Assembly: GCA_900548205.1 (NCBI GenBank)
Contig: URJS01000008.1
Span: forward strand, 1 to 50,754
Length of the DNA stretch: 50,754 nucleotides
Direction of reading: 5' to 3'
Source: an uncultured Roseburia sp.
Lineage (GTDB): Bacteria > Bacillota > Clostridia > Lachnospirales > Lachnospiraceae
Below, piece by piece: positions 32,963 through 40,342 of this stretch. A model generated the notes under the pieces. That model was not told the origin of the DNA. It did no database searches and saw only the letters and a list, made by a program, of their open reading frames with translations. A program made the position numbers and the translations under genes. The first letter of the stretch is position 1. Each line of letters opens with the position of its first letter.

Positions 32963-34435
32963 TTAATTTGCCGCATATCCGGTCTGCGCCAATATTTGCT
33001 GAAGCTGAACAGAATATTCGCTTCTCTCCTCGATTGCATACAGAGAAAGCGCCTGTTCCTCCGTCATTCCAAAAGTGCCTAACGCTGCCAGCGTCTGTTC
33101 CTTTAGCTTCGCGAGTTCTCCCGAACAGCCGTAAAGCTCTGCTTCCGGAAGATATTTCTGACATCTGCCCGCAGCCCTTACGAGAGAATCAAGCGCCATG
33201 TCAAAGACTCCCGCCTCCATAAAGGTCTCATACGCCTCATATTCACCGGATACATTTGCAAGCAGACGATATTTCTCATAGGTATCAATATCCTGTTCCT
33301 TCATCTCCATACCGGCAACCATGCGGTATGCCTGCTCATAATTGCCAAGCGCAAACTGCTTTTTCGCATTTGCCATGCCGGAGGAATATCCAAACAAATT
33401 TGTGCCGAGAAGCACAAGAAGCAGGAACGAGCCCACCATGACAAAGCATAGGATTACAGGCTTTTTCGGCAGTGGCGGTGTAAGATCCGGCTCCTTTGGC
33501 TTCTTCATCTTCGCCTGCCTTGCCTTTTTTGCCCGCTTTTCTGCCTGCGCTGCCTTTGCCTGTGCCCGTCTTTGTGCCTGCGCCGCCTTTTTCTTCGCTT
33601 TCTTTTCTTCCTTCTCTTTCTTCTTTCTCTCTGCCGCATCCTCCTGTGTCTCTACAGGCTCCTGCGCCCCGCTCTCTAATTCTGTGCTGCCGCCCTCCAG
33701 CTCCTGCAGCAATCTGAGATTCTCATCGGACACATCATCTGTTCCGAAAATGCCAAGCGGATCTGCCTCTGCGGCAGGCGCGCTCACCGGCTCCTGTACG
33801 GCTTCTTCCAACTCATCCTCTCCAAAAAGCGTTCTGGAAACCTTCTTTAAAAAACCGGAAGACTCCTTTCGCTCTCTTGTTTGCTCTGTCTCCTGCGACA
33901 GCCCAAATCCCGCATTCGTATCCTGCACCGCTTCCTCCTGTACCTCCGGCTCGCTCCCGCCGAATAAATCCGAAAAAGAAGCCTCTGGCTCGCTCTCATC
34001 TGCAGACTCCTGCGCCTTTGGCTCGCTCTCATGAAACATATCTCCCAACTCCGAGAAGTCTCCCTCCGCATGCAGCAGCGCCATCAGATCGGAATCATCC
34101 TCCACAGGCTTTTCTTCCTCCTGCACCTTTGGTTCACTCTCGCTGAATAAATCCGAAAAAGAAGCCTCTGGCTCGCTCTCATCTGCAGGCTCCTGCGCCT
34201 CCGATCCAAAAATATCCTCCTGCATAGGCTCTGCATTTGTTTCCGTCTCCGACAGCAATGCCGCAGGCTCCTCAGAAAGCGTGTCTACAAAAATATCGTC
34301 CTTTCCCTCATCATCAAACTGCTGCATAAACGCATCCGCATCCAGTCCTGATAAGAAATCGTCCGTCTCCCCTTCCTGCTTCTCTCCCTTCATAGAATTT
34401 AATAACTTGTCCAAATAATCTTCTGTATTGCTCAT
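32963..34435 (-). CDS. Acidic repeat protein with one membrane segment
   Basis: I do not recognise a family. The 490-residue protein has a long acidic, disordered N-terminal part (residues 1-260) containing two copies of a segment with ADESEPEASFSDLF, encoded by an 85-90 base DNA duplication offset by 183 bases (33931 and 34114). A Lys/Ala-rich basic helix follows (about 270-320), then a Pro-rich PLPKKP and one membrane segment (about 327-350). The extracellular C-terminus (350-490) is helical and resembles TPR-type repeats (FALGNYEQAYRMVAG). No signal peptide, so the N-terminus should be inside. It lies between a CheV-like gene and hisH. It may be a scaffold at the membrane; this is a guess. 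Confidence 0.75.
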   Translation of the reverse strand: MSNTEDYLDKLLNSMKGEKQEGETDDFLSGLDADAFMQQFDDEGKDDIFVDTLSEEPAALLSETETNAEPMQEDIFGSEAQEPADESEPEASFSDLFSESEPKVQEEEKPVEDDSDLMALLHAEGDFSELGDMFHESEPKAQESADESEPEASFSDLFGGSEPEVQEEAVQDTNAGFGLSQETEQTRERKESSGFLKKVSRTLFGEDELEEAVQEPVSAPAAEADPLGIFGTDDVSDENLRLLQELEGGSTELESGAQEPVETQEDAAERKKKEKEEKKAKKKAAQAQRRAQAKAAQAEKRAKKARQAKMKKPKEPDLTPPLPKKPVILCFVMVGSFLLLVLLGTNLFGYSSGMANAKKQFALGNYEQAYRMVAGMEMKEQDIDTYEKYRLLANVSGEYEAYETFMEAGVFDMALDSLVRAAGRCQKYLPEAELYGCSGELAKLKEQTLAALGTFGMTEEQALSLYAIEERSEYSVQLQQILAQTGYAAN

Positions 34436-34462
34436 AGCTACCTCCGGTGTTTAAATTCAATC

Positions 34463-34489
34463 GGGGATGTGATATTACATCACATCCCC
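34463..34489 (-). terminator. Hairpin after the cheV-like gene
   Basis: A perfect 11-bp stem (GGGGATGTGAT at 34463-34473 with 34479-34489) and a 5-base loop. The T-tract on the minus strand is weak (GATTGAATTT), so partial termination or processing is more likely than a full stop. Confidence 0.55.
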
Positions 34490-34501
34490 TCTTTACTTCT
34501 C

Positions 34502-35410
34502 TCAATCCATGCTTCTATCAATCAAGTCATCAATCGCAGCCACAAGACTTCCGATCTCCGGCTTGGTCAGCTGCGCATCTGCACCCAGCAGTTCTCCCTT
34601 TAACCGCATCTCCTGATTAACAAGCGATGAAAAAATAATGAGCGGGATACGTTTCATCGTATCGTCTGTCTTTACAAGTTTTGTCAGTCTGTGACCGTCC
34701 ATCAACGGCATCTCAATATCCGTAATGATACAGTGCACTCTCTCCCTGACATTTCCCTCCTGCCTATACTCGGTCAGCTTATCCCAAGCCTCCTGTCCGT
34801 TCATAGTTACGATCAGATTTGTATAACCTGCCTTCCGCAGACAATCTGTGATCAGTCTGCTCAAAAGCGGGGAATCCTCTGCGATCAGGATCGGTGATTC
34901 GCACCGCTCACGCTCCGTCATATTATCAATATCCGATACCTTTAATCCTGTTTCCGGACTGATGTCTGATACGATTTTTTCAAAATCAAGAATGATGATA
35001 AGCTCCTTGCCCATCTTAATGACTCCGGTCGAAGCGCTGTTATCCTCCGTATTGATCGTGGCATCCGGCTTTATGATAGATTCCCATGATACCCGGTGGA
35101 TCCCAATGACCTGATCTACATGGAACGCAATATTTAATTTATTAAAATTCGTGATAATAAAAAGCCCTTTCTCCTCATCCGAATCCGATATTCCAAGACA
35201 GTTCTTTAAATTTACCACCGAAATCATCGTATCACGCGGCATAAAAATACCCTCGATGCTCGGATGCGAATTAGGCACCGGCGTCACCGGCTGGTAGGTT
35301 AAAATTTCTTTGATCTTTGCAACATTGATTCCGTAATGATTTCTGCCCAAAGTAAACTCCAGAACCTCAAGCTCATTTGTTCCTGATTCCAAAAGAATAT
35401 TTGTATCCAT
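34502..35410 (-). CDS. cheV: CheV-type chemotaxis coupling protein
   Basis: The 302-residue cytoplasmic protein joins a CheW domain (about residues 12-155; FTLGRNHYGINVAKIKEIL and VVNLKNCLG) to a response-regulator receiver (about 170-300). The receiver has acidic residues in LIAEDSPL, the phosphoacceptor Asp in CIITDIEMPLMDG and the conserved Lys in TKPE. CheV couples chemoreceptors to CheA and aids adaptation, which implies a motile cell. AGGAGG lies 10 bases before the ATG. An extended -10 promoter is at 35465-35473. No other chemotaxis or flagellar gene is in the window. Confidence 0.92.
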   Translation of the reverse strand: MDTNILLESGTNELEVLEFTLGRNHYGINVAKIKEILTYQPVTPVPNSHPSIEGIFMPRDTMISVVNLKNCLGISDSDEEKGLFIITNFNKLNIAFHVDQVIGIHRVSWESIIKPDATINTEDNSASTGVIKMGKELIIILDFEKIVSDISPETGLKVSDIDNMTERERCESPILIAEDSPLLSRLITDCLRKAGYTNLIVTMNGQEAWDKLTEYRQEGNVRERVHCIITDIEMPLMDGHRLTKLVKTDDTMKRIPLIIFSSLVNQEMRLKGELLGADAQLTKPEIGSLVAAIDDLIDRSMD

Positions 35411-35464
35411 TCTGTTTTCTCCTCCTGCCTGCTGTTATAACACAAATTCATAACCTCTACGGAT

Positions 35465-35473
35465 ATTATAGCA
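35465..35473 (-). promoter_or_regulatory. Extended -10 promoter of cheV
   Basis: On the minus strand TGCTATAAT lies 55 bases before the cheV start. No good -35 is seen, and it is not a sigma-28 flagellar promoter. Confidence 0.5.
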
Positions 35474-35502
35474 CAATAGTACTAAAAATGCATTGCTTTT
35501 TG

Positions 35503-36237
35503 CTAATTTCCCAAAACAATCTGATAATTCTGGTCTGTTGTCACAATAAGCTCTGCATTTTCCACAGCCGTCACCTCCGCAGGAATCTGGAAGAAAAGCA
35601 CCGCCTTCTTTGTCTCTCCCGCATTGATCGTTCCCGCCAGCGATGAAAAATCATCTGTCAGAACCGTCTGCTGGGCGGTTGCCGTAATATCCTGTCCCAG
35701 CCGTACCGTAAAAGCGTCGGCGCCGGGCAGGGAATTTAACTCCACAGGCTCACTTCCTGTATTCCTAACATCAACCTGAAGGAGCAGATACTGCTTGCCG
35801 GCATCCGGATACAGCGCGTAATAATCAGCCTCCATATAGCTGTCCGCAAGACTTGCCCCCACATAAGAAACCTCAATACCCGGAACTGCAAGCACCTCGT
35901 TCCACGATGCAGGAACATACGTCTCCTCCTGCGTCTGCGTGTCCTCCGTCACCGGGGGCTCTGCCGTCTCCGAAGAAACCTCTGCCCCTGCACTCTGTTC
36001 CGGCAGAGTCTCCTCCGCTGCCGTCATACTGTCCTCTGCCGCTTCCGTCTCCTCAGGAAAGACCATCGTCAGCCCCTCCTTCTGGTACGCATTGTACTTC
36101 GCTACAACATGCGCAGAATAATCTACGATCAGCGCTTCTTCTTTCTCGGTAAGCTCATATGGCTTCTCTCCGCATCCGCTCATTAATGCAGCCGCAAACA
36201 GGGCTGCCGCCATCATCTGTATCCTTGTTCTTCTCAT
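35503..36237 (-). CDS. Lipoprotein with a C-terminal DUF4352-like domain
   Basis: The 244-residue protein starts at the ATG giving MRRTRIQ, just after GAGGGG. Residues 1-22 form a lipoprotein signal peptide with lipobox LMSGC (Cys22), so it should be anchored outside the cell membrane. A Thr/Glu-rich linker (about 65-105) precedes a C-terminal beta domain (about 125-240) with YLLLQVDVRNTGSEPVELNS and AGETKKAVLFFQIP, a pattern of immunoglobulin-like DUF4352-type domains. Function is unknown. It lies next to, and just downstream of, the two-component histidine kinase gene on the same strand, so it may be under its control. Confidence 0.75.
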   Translation of the reverse strand: MRRTRIQMMAAALFAAALMSGCGEKPYELTEKEEALIVDYSAHVVAKYNAYQKEGLTMVFPEETEAAEDSMTAAEETLPEQSAGAEVSSETAEPPVTEDTQTQEETYVPASWNEVLAVPGIEVSYVGASLADSYMEADYYALYPDAGKQYLLLQVDVRNTGSEPVELNSLPGADAFTVRLGQDITATAQQTVLTDDFSSLAGTINAGETKKAVLFFQIPAEVTAVENAELIVTTDQNYQIVLGN

Positions 36238-36322
36238 AAGTCCCCTCACAAAATATTATTCCTGTGTCTATGTTAGCATTTTCACCGGCATATGGCAATA
36301 ACAAAATCATATCGGCCGCATT

Positions 36323-37867
36323 TTATTCCTGTGCACCAGCATCAAGCTCAAACCAAAATTCCACGCCATGCGCATGATTTTGCACGCCGCACTCTCTGTG
36401 ATGCGTCTCCATGATCGCCCTGACAATGGAAAGGCCGATACCGCTGCCGCCATACTCTCTGGTGTGCGCCTTGTCTACCTTATAAAATTTATTCCATATC
36501 TTATTCAGATCCTCCTCAGGAATCGGGTCTCCGGTGTTATACACGCTCACCCTCACAATCCCCCCCTCTCTCCTTTGGCGCACGGCGATCTGCTTTTCAC
36601 CCTTGGCATGGTTTATGGCATTGCTTAAGTAATTTGTAATGACCTCCTCAACCATAAACTCATCCGCCCATACATAAACCGGCTCCTGCGGATATTCCGT
36701 GATCGTAATGCCGTTTTGTTCCAAAAGAATCCCTGACGCCTGAAGCACCCCGACAACCAGCTCCGTCAGATCAAAGCGTTCCATCGTCACAGTCTCACCC
36801 CCTGACTCCAGCTGATTTAAGGTGAGAAGCTTCTTTACCATAAGGTTCATCTTCTCCGCCTCATCCATAATGACCTCACAGTAAAAATCCCGGCTTTCCG
36901 CATCCTCGTTGATGCACTCCCGCAGTCCCTCCGCATAGCCCCTGATCAGCGCAAGCGGCGTTTTTAACTCATGCGACACATTTGAGAGAAACTCCCGGCG
37001 CAGCTTCTCCTCCTTCGTCTTCTTCTCAATATCACTTAGGAGACGGTTATTCGCATTTTTCAGTTCACAGATCGTATGCTCCAGCTGATGCGACAGCACG
37101 TTCATATGCTCCCCCAGCTCATCGATCTCATTTTTCTCATCTCCCGCCGCTTCGTATTTGGCTTCAAAATCCAACGACGTCATGCGCTTTGACAGTTCCG
37201 TCAGCTTTAAGACAGGATCTGTGATCCTTCTGCTGACAAACACCGCCACAAAAATACTGACTGCGGTCGCAAGGATTCCGATATAGAGCAGAAAACGGCT
37301 GGAGAGCTTTACGCTTTCCCGAATACTGTCAAGCGCGGAGCGCATAAGGATCAGATTCCCGTTAGAGAGTGTTCCGTACAAAACAAGATATTCGGAATTT
37401 AAACGCATATCCGTTCTCCGTTCGATCAGATACGCCTCTCGCTCAACCAATGTCACAACCTTTTCATTTTTCCCGCCAAAAATAATATCCATAAACTCCA
37501 GCAGCATCTGCTGCGGATCATTGACGGACGAGCGCACGACAGTGCGGTTGGAGCTGATAATGAGCACGGTGATATTTCCATTTGCACAAAGATTGTCAAA
37601 GGTAACGTCAAATGCCGCGCTCTCCAGCGCTCCGTCAGCGCTTGCATCGTCGATAACGCCAAAGCCGTCCTCTAAGACGCGCTGCTGGTTTTTCATATAA
37701 TACGGCTCTAAAAATACGGTATTTAACAGCAGGCAAAGCAGGATGGTTCCTGCCACCATACCGGAAATGATCACTGCGATTTCTCTTGTCAGAGAGCCCT
37801 TTTTTGTCTTTTTTAATATTTTTTTTATATTTATATGACTAAATTGCATTCTATGCCTAATTTCCAT
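36323..37867 (-). CDS. Membrane sensor histidine kinase
   Basis: The 514-residue kinase pairs with the upstream response regulator. Order of parts: a first membrane segment (AVIISGMVAGTILLCLLLN), an extracellular sensor domain, a second membrane segment (FLLYIGILATAVSIFVAVFV), a HAMP domain (RRITDPVLKLTELSKRM), the HisKA domain with phosphoacceptor His299 in NVSHELKTPLALIRGY, and an ATPase domain with NAINHAKG (N box) and GGSGIGLSI (G box). The start is uncertain: the ATG at 37867 lies a few bases after the regulator stop, and another at 37849 is preceded by AGG; coupling with the regulator is likely. The signal is unknown. The YycG/PhoR-like plan fits a cell-envelope sensor. Confidence 0.9.
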   Translation of the reverse strand: MEIRHRMQFSHINIKKILKKTKKGSLTREIAVIISGMVAGTILLCLLLNTVFLEPYYMKNQQRVLEDGFGVIDDASADGALESAAFDVTFDNLCANGNITVLIISSNRTVVRSSVNDPQQMLLEFMDIIFGGKNEKVVTLVEREAYLIERRTDMRLNSEYLVLYGTLSNGNLILMRSALDSIRESVKLSSRFLLYIGILATAVSIFVAVFVSRRITDPVLKLTELSKRMTSLDFEAKYEAAGDEKNEIDELGEHMNVLSHQLEHTICELKNANNRLLSDIEKKTKEEKLRREFLSNVSHELKTPLALIRGYAEGLRECINEDAESRDFYCEVIMDEAEKMNLMVKKLLTLNQLESGGETVTMERFDLTELVVGVLQASGILLEQNGITITEYPQEPVYVWADEFMVEEVITNYLSNAINHAKGEKQIAVRQRREGGIVRVSVYNTGDPIPEEDLNKIWNKFYKVDKAHTREYGGSGIGLSIVRAIMETHHRECGVQNHAHGVEFWFELDAGAQE

Positions 37868-37872
37868 GCTTG

Positions 37873-38574
37873 TCAATAGCGCCCCGTTTGGGTGGCTGCA
37901 CATTCAAATTTATATCCCATTCCCCACACCGTCTTGATATACGCACCCTTCTCGCCTATTTTTGCACGCAGCTTCTTTACATGCGTATCGATCGTGCGGG
38001 CATCCCCGAAATAATCATAGTTCCAGACGTGATTTAAAATCTTCTCTCTGGAGAGGGCAATCCCCTCGTTTTCCAAAAAATAAGTCAGCAGCTCAAATTC
38101 CTTATAGCTTAACTCAATCTCCTTCCCATCCACCGTGACAAGATGCGCCGTTTTGTCGATCACGATGCCTCCCTTCGCCAAAACCTCTCCCTCCTGCTGC
38201 AGCTTCCCGCTCCTGCGCAGAAGCGCTCCGACGCGCGCCATCAGGATTTTGGGAGAAAACGGCTTGGAAATATATTCGTCTGCGCCAAGCTCAAATCCAT
38301 TCAGCTCGTCACTCTCCTCGCCCTTCGCCGTCAGCATAATGATCGGCACCTTGGAATTTTCGCGAATCTCCTGACAGACCTCAAAGCCGCCTCTCCCCGG
38401 CATCATAACGTCCAGAATCAGCAGCGCAATATTTTTTTCACTGTAAAAAATGTCAAGCGCCTCATCGCCGTCACAAGCCTCCAGCACCTCATAACCCTCG
38501 CGAACCAGAAAATCCCGCACCAGCTTACGCATTCTTTGCTCGTCATCCACCACCAGAATCTTTAGCTTATCCAT
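37873..38574 (-). CDS. OmpR/PhoB-family response regulator
   Basis: The 233-residue protein has a receiver domain with acidic residues Asp10 and Asp11, phosphoacceptor Asp55 in LLILDVMMPG, Thr82 and Lys104 in ISKPFSP. A C-terminal winged-helix domain follows (about 132-228) with SREKILNHVWNYDYFGDARTID, here noted as ending in DARTIDTHVKKLR. It is the partner of the kinase gene that begins a few bases after its stop. A weak AGGCGG precedes the ATG. A TGCTAAAAT extended -10 lies at 38607-38615. Target genes are unknown; the adjacent lipoprotein is a candidate. Confidence 0.93.
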   Translation of the reverse strand: MDKLKILVVDDEQRMRKLVRDFLVREGYEVLEACDGDEALDIFYSEKNIALLILDVMMPGRGGFEVCQEIRENSKVPIIMLTAKGEESDELNGFELGADEYISKPFSPKILMARVGALLRRSGKLQQEGEVLAKGGIVIDKTAHLVTVDGKEIELSYKEFELLTYFLENEGIALSREKILNHVWNYDYFGDARTIDTHVKKLRAKIGEKGAYIKTVWGMGYKFECAATQTGRY

Positions 38575-38641
38575 TCCGCCTGTTCCTTCCTCACCGCTTT
38601 TTTATTATTTTAGCAGCTATTTATGAAAAATCTGTGACAGG

Positions 38642-39220
38642 CTACTCTGCCTGTATGCCAAGCTGCGCTTCCTTTTCCCTGATCGCATTCTCCCGCTCCT
38701 GCAGCTCCTCCTCCCAGCCCGCATAGTGATTCAATAATTTTTCCTCATAATTTAGGATCGTCGGATGACCTGCCGTTGCCGAAATGGCAAACATCGCCGC
38801 CACACAGAGGAGCAGCGCAAACGCAATTCCGGCGGTGATCCGGTAACGGTTTTTGTAATCAACATTGACATACCGCTCCCTGACCTTTTGCTTCTTTCCC
38901 GAAGCCTCAAGTCTTTTTCGTATCTGCATTTCCAACGCAGAATGCCGCACCTGTATCGGAAGAATATCCTCCTTTGCGATCGCCGGGGACATACGCAGAT
39001 ATTCCTGCAGCTCCTTAAGATAGGAAATACCGAGCGCCGTCTCAAACAAGCGCTCCCGCACCAGCTTATTATAAATCTCAAGCACCTTCTTGGGATTGTT
39101 CATATCCAGCTTTTCCCTGATAAAACACACGCCGTCTTCTTCCTTTTGCGCCTGTCCCGCTTCCTCTATGCTCGCAAAGGCGAAGCCGCCCACCAGTCTC
39201 TTTTCTCTTTCCTCTGACAT
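38642..39220 (-). CDS. Small single-pass membrane protein of unknown function
   Basis: I do not recognise a family. The 192-residue protein has a soluble N-terminal region (1-120) rich in helices (KKVLEIYNKLVRERLFETALGI resembles a helical repeat, key residues noted only), a basic stretch, one membrane segment (about 128-150, AGIAFALLLCVAAMFAISA) and a Glu-rich coiled-coil tail (160-190, EEELQERENAIREKEA). The N-terminus is likely inside. It stands between the tmRNA terminator and the two-component system on the same strand and may be cotranscribed with the latter. Confidence 0.7.
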   Translation of the reverse strand: MSEEREKRLVGGFAFASIEEAGQAQKEEDGVCFIREKLDMNNPKKVLEIYNKLVRERLFETALGISYLKELQEYLRMSPAIAKEDILPIQVRHSALEMQIRKRLEASGKKQKVRERYVNVDYKNRYRITAGIAFALLLCVAAMFAISATAGHPTILNYEEKLLNHYAGWEEELQERENAIREKEAQLGIQAE

Positions 39221-39366
39221 CGTTTTTTCCTCTTTCTCTTTCGCCCAAATCTTTGATATTTCTCATTATAAAAAAGACCTCGCCAAAAAGCAATGGCTGC
39301 TCCAAACGTTTCTTAAATGACACCGCCGCACTCTATTGGACACAATCTTTTCTTTCCGCTTAACAG

Positions 39367-39402
39367 GCAGAAAGCACCGGAGACATCTCCGGTGCTTTCT
39401 CT
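39367..39402 (-). terminator. Terminator of ssrA
   Basis: AGAAAGCACCGGAGA and its complement form a 15-bp stem with a 2-base loop just past the tmRNA 3' end. The T-content lies inside the 3' arm (GCTTTCT). Confidence 0.7.
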
Positions 39403-39408
39403 CCCAAG

Positions 39409-39782
39409 TGGACCTGAGGGGAATCGAACCCCTGTCCAAAAGCCGAGCCACTGTACTTCTACGAGCGTAGCTTATGGTTTCTGCCGCCTTACGGCGGCGC
39501 ATTCCCTCTGCCGGACTTGCATAAGCACAATTCCGGGTTCAGTAGCTTCATCATACGCCTGCGGGCTCAAAGCTTTGCCCGTATCGTTTCCTGCATCGTC
39601 GAAGCCTGATTGCTAAAGTGCAGGTGCTCTAGGTCAGACTGCTGCCATACAGGCAGCTAGTTACAGCTTAGGCTGCAACCGCTAAATTGTCTTCAGCGTT
39701 TAATTTTAATGTTGGAATTTCACGCATCCCGTGCGGCTCGCTTCTCCAGCTTTACGACCCCTGTCGAAACCTTTACAAGCCC
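39409..39782 (-). ncRNA. ssrA: Transfer-messenger RNA (tmRNA)
   Basis: It rescues stalled ribosomes together with SmpB. The 5' end GGGCTTGTAAAGGTTTCGAC and the 3' end GGACAGGGGTTCGATTCCCC, followed by CAGGTCC, form the tRNA-like domain: GGGCTTG pairs with CAGGTCC over 7 bp with two wobbles. The discriminator A is followed by CTT, so the CCA end is not encoded and must be added. Length is about 374 nt. The tag frame is at 39668-39697 and reads AEDNLAVAA then stop, with GCT as the likely resume codon. It lies directly downstream of smpB. Confidence 0.95.
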
Positions 39783-39815
39783 ATAAATTTATCTGTCAGC
39801 CCTCATTCTAAAAGG

Positions 39816-40283
39816 CTACAGATTTCTCACCTTAAATTCGCGCTCCGCTTCGCGGCGCATATCCTTCTTGGCAATATCCTGCCGCTTATCGTAAAGCTTC
39901 TTGCCCTTTGCCAGTGCAATCTGCACCTTTACGAGACTCCCCCGCAGATAGACCTCCACCGGAACAAGCGTATAGCCCTGCTCCGTGAGCTTGCCTGTCA
40001 GCTTGCGGATCTCTGACTTATGCATCAGAAGCTTCTTGGGACGAAGCGGATCCCTGTTAAAAATATTTCCCTTTTCATAAGGACTGATATGCATCCCGTA
40101 GACGATGACCTCGCCGTTTTCAATCCGGACAAACGCCTCCTTGATACTGCATTTGCCCATCCGCATGGACTTAACCTCCGTTCCATGCAGTGCGATGCCC
40201 GCCTCGTAACGCTCCTCCAAGAAATAGTCGTGGTGGGCTTTTTTGTTATTTGCTATTAATTTTTTCTCTGTCTTTCCCGCCAT
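39816..40283 (-). CDS. smpB: SsrA-binding protein
   Basis: Binds the tRNA-like domain of tmRNA and brings it to stalled ribosomes. I start at MAGKTEKKLIANN (155 residues, usual length), which has AGAGGAGAGG just upstream. Conserved parts are NKKAHHDYFLEERYEAGI, LHGTEVKSMR, GMHISPY and the basic C-terminal KGKKLYDKRQ-type tail needed for function. It lies between rnr and ssrA, the common Firmicute order. Confidence 0.97.
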   Translation of the reverse strand: MAGKTEKKLIANNKKAHHDYFLEERYEAGIALHGTEVKSMRMGKCSIKEAFVRIENGEVIVYGMHISPYEKGNIFNRDPLRPKKLLMHKSEIRKLTGKLTEQGYTLVPVEVYLRGSLVKVQIALAKGKKLYDKRQDIAKKDMRREAEREFKVRNL

Positions 40284-40342
40284 GACCTCTCCTCTCATGC
40301 TGTTACAGTATAACGCAGAATTGCCGATCCTGCAAGGAATTT

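Noticed and set aside
33342..34034. Plus-strand Ser/Ala/Phe-rich open frame of 230 codons
   Set aside because: Antisense to the acidic membrane-protein gene; the composition mirrors its Glu/Lys/Ala codons.
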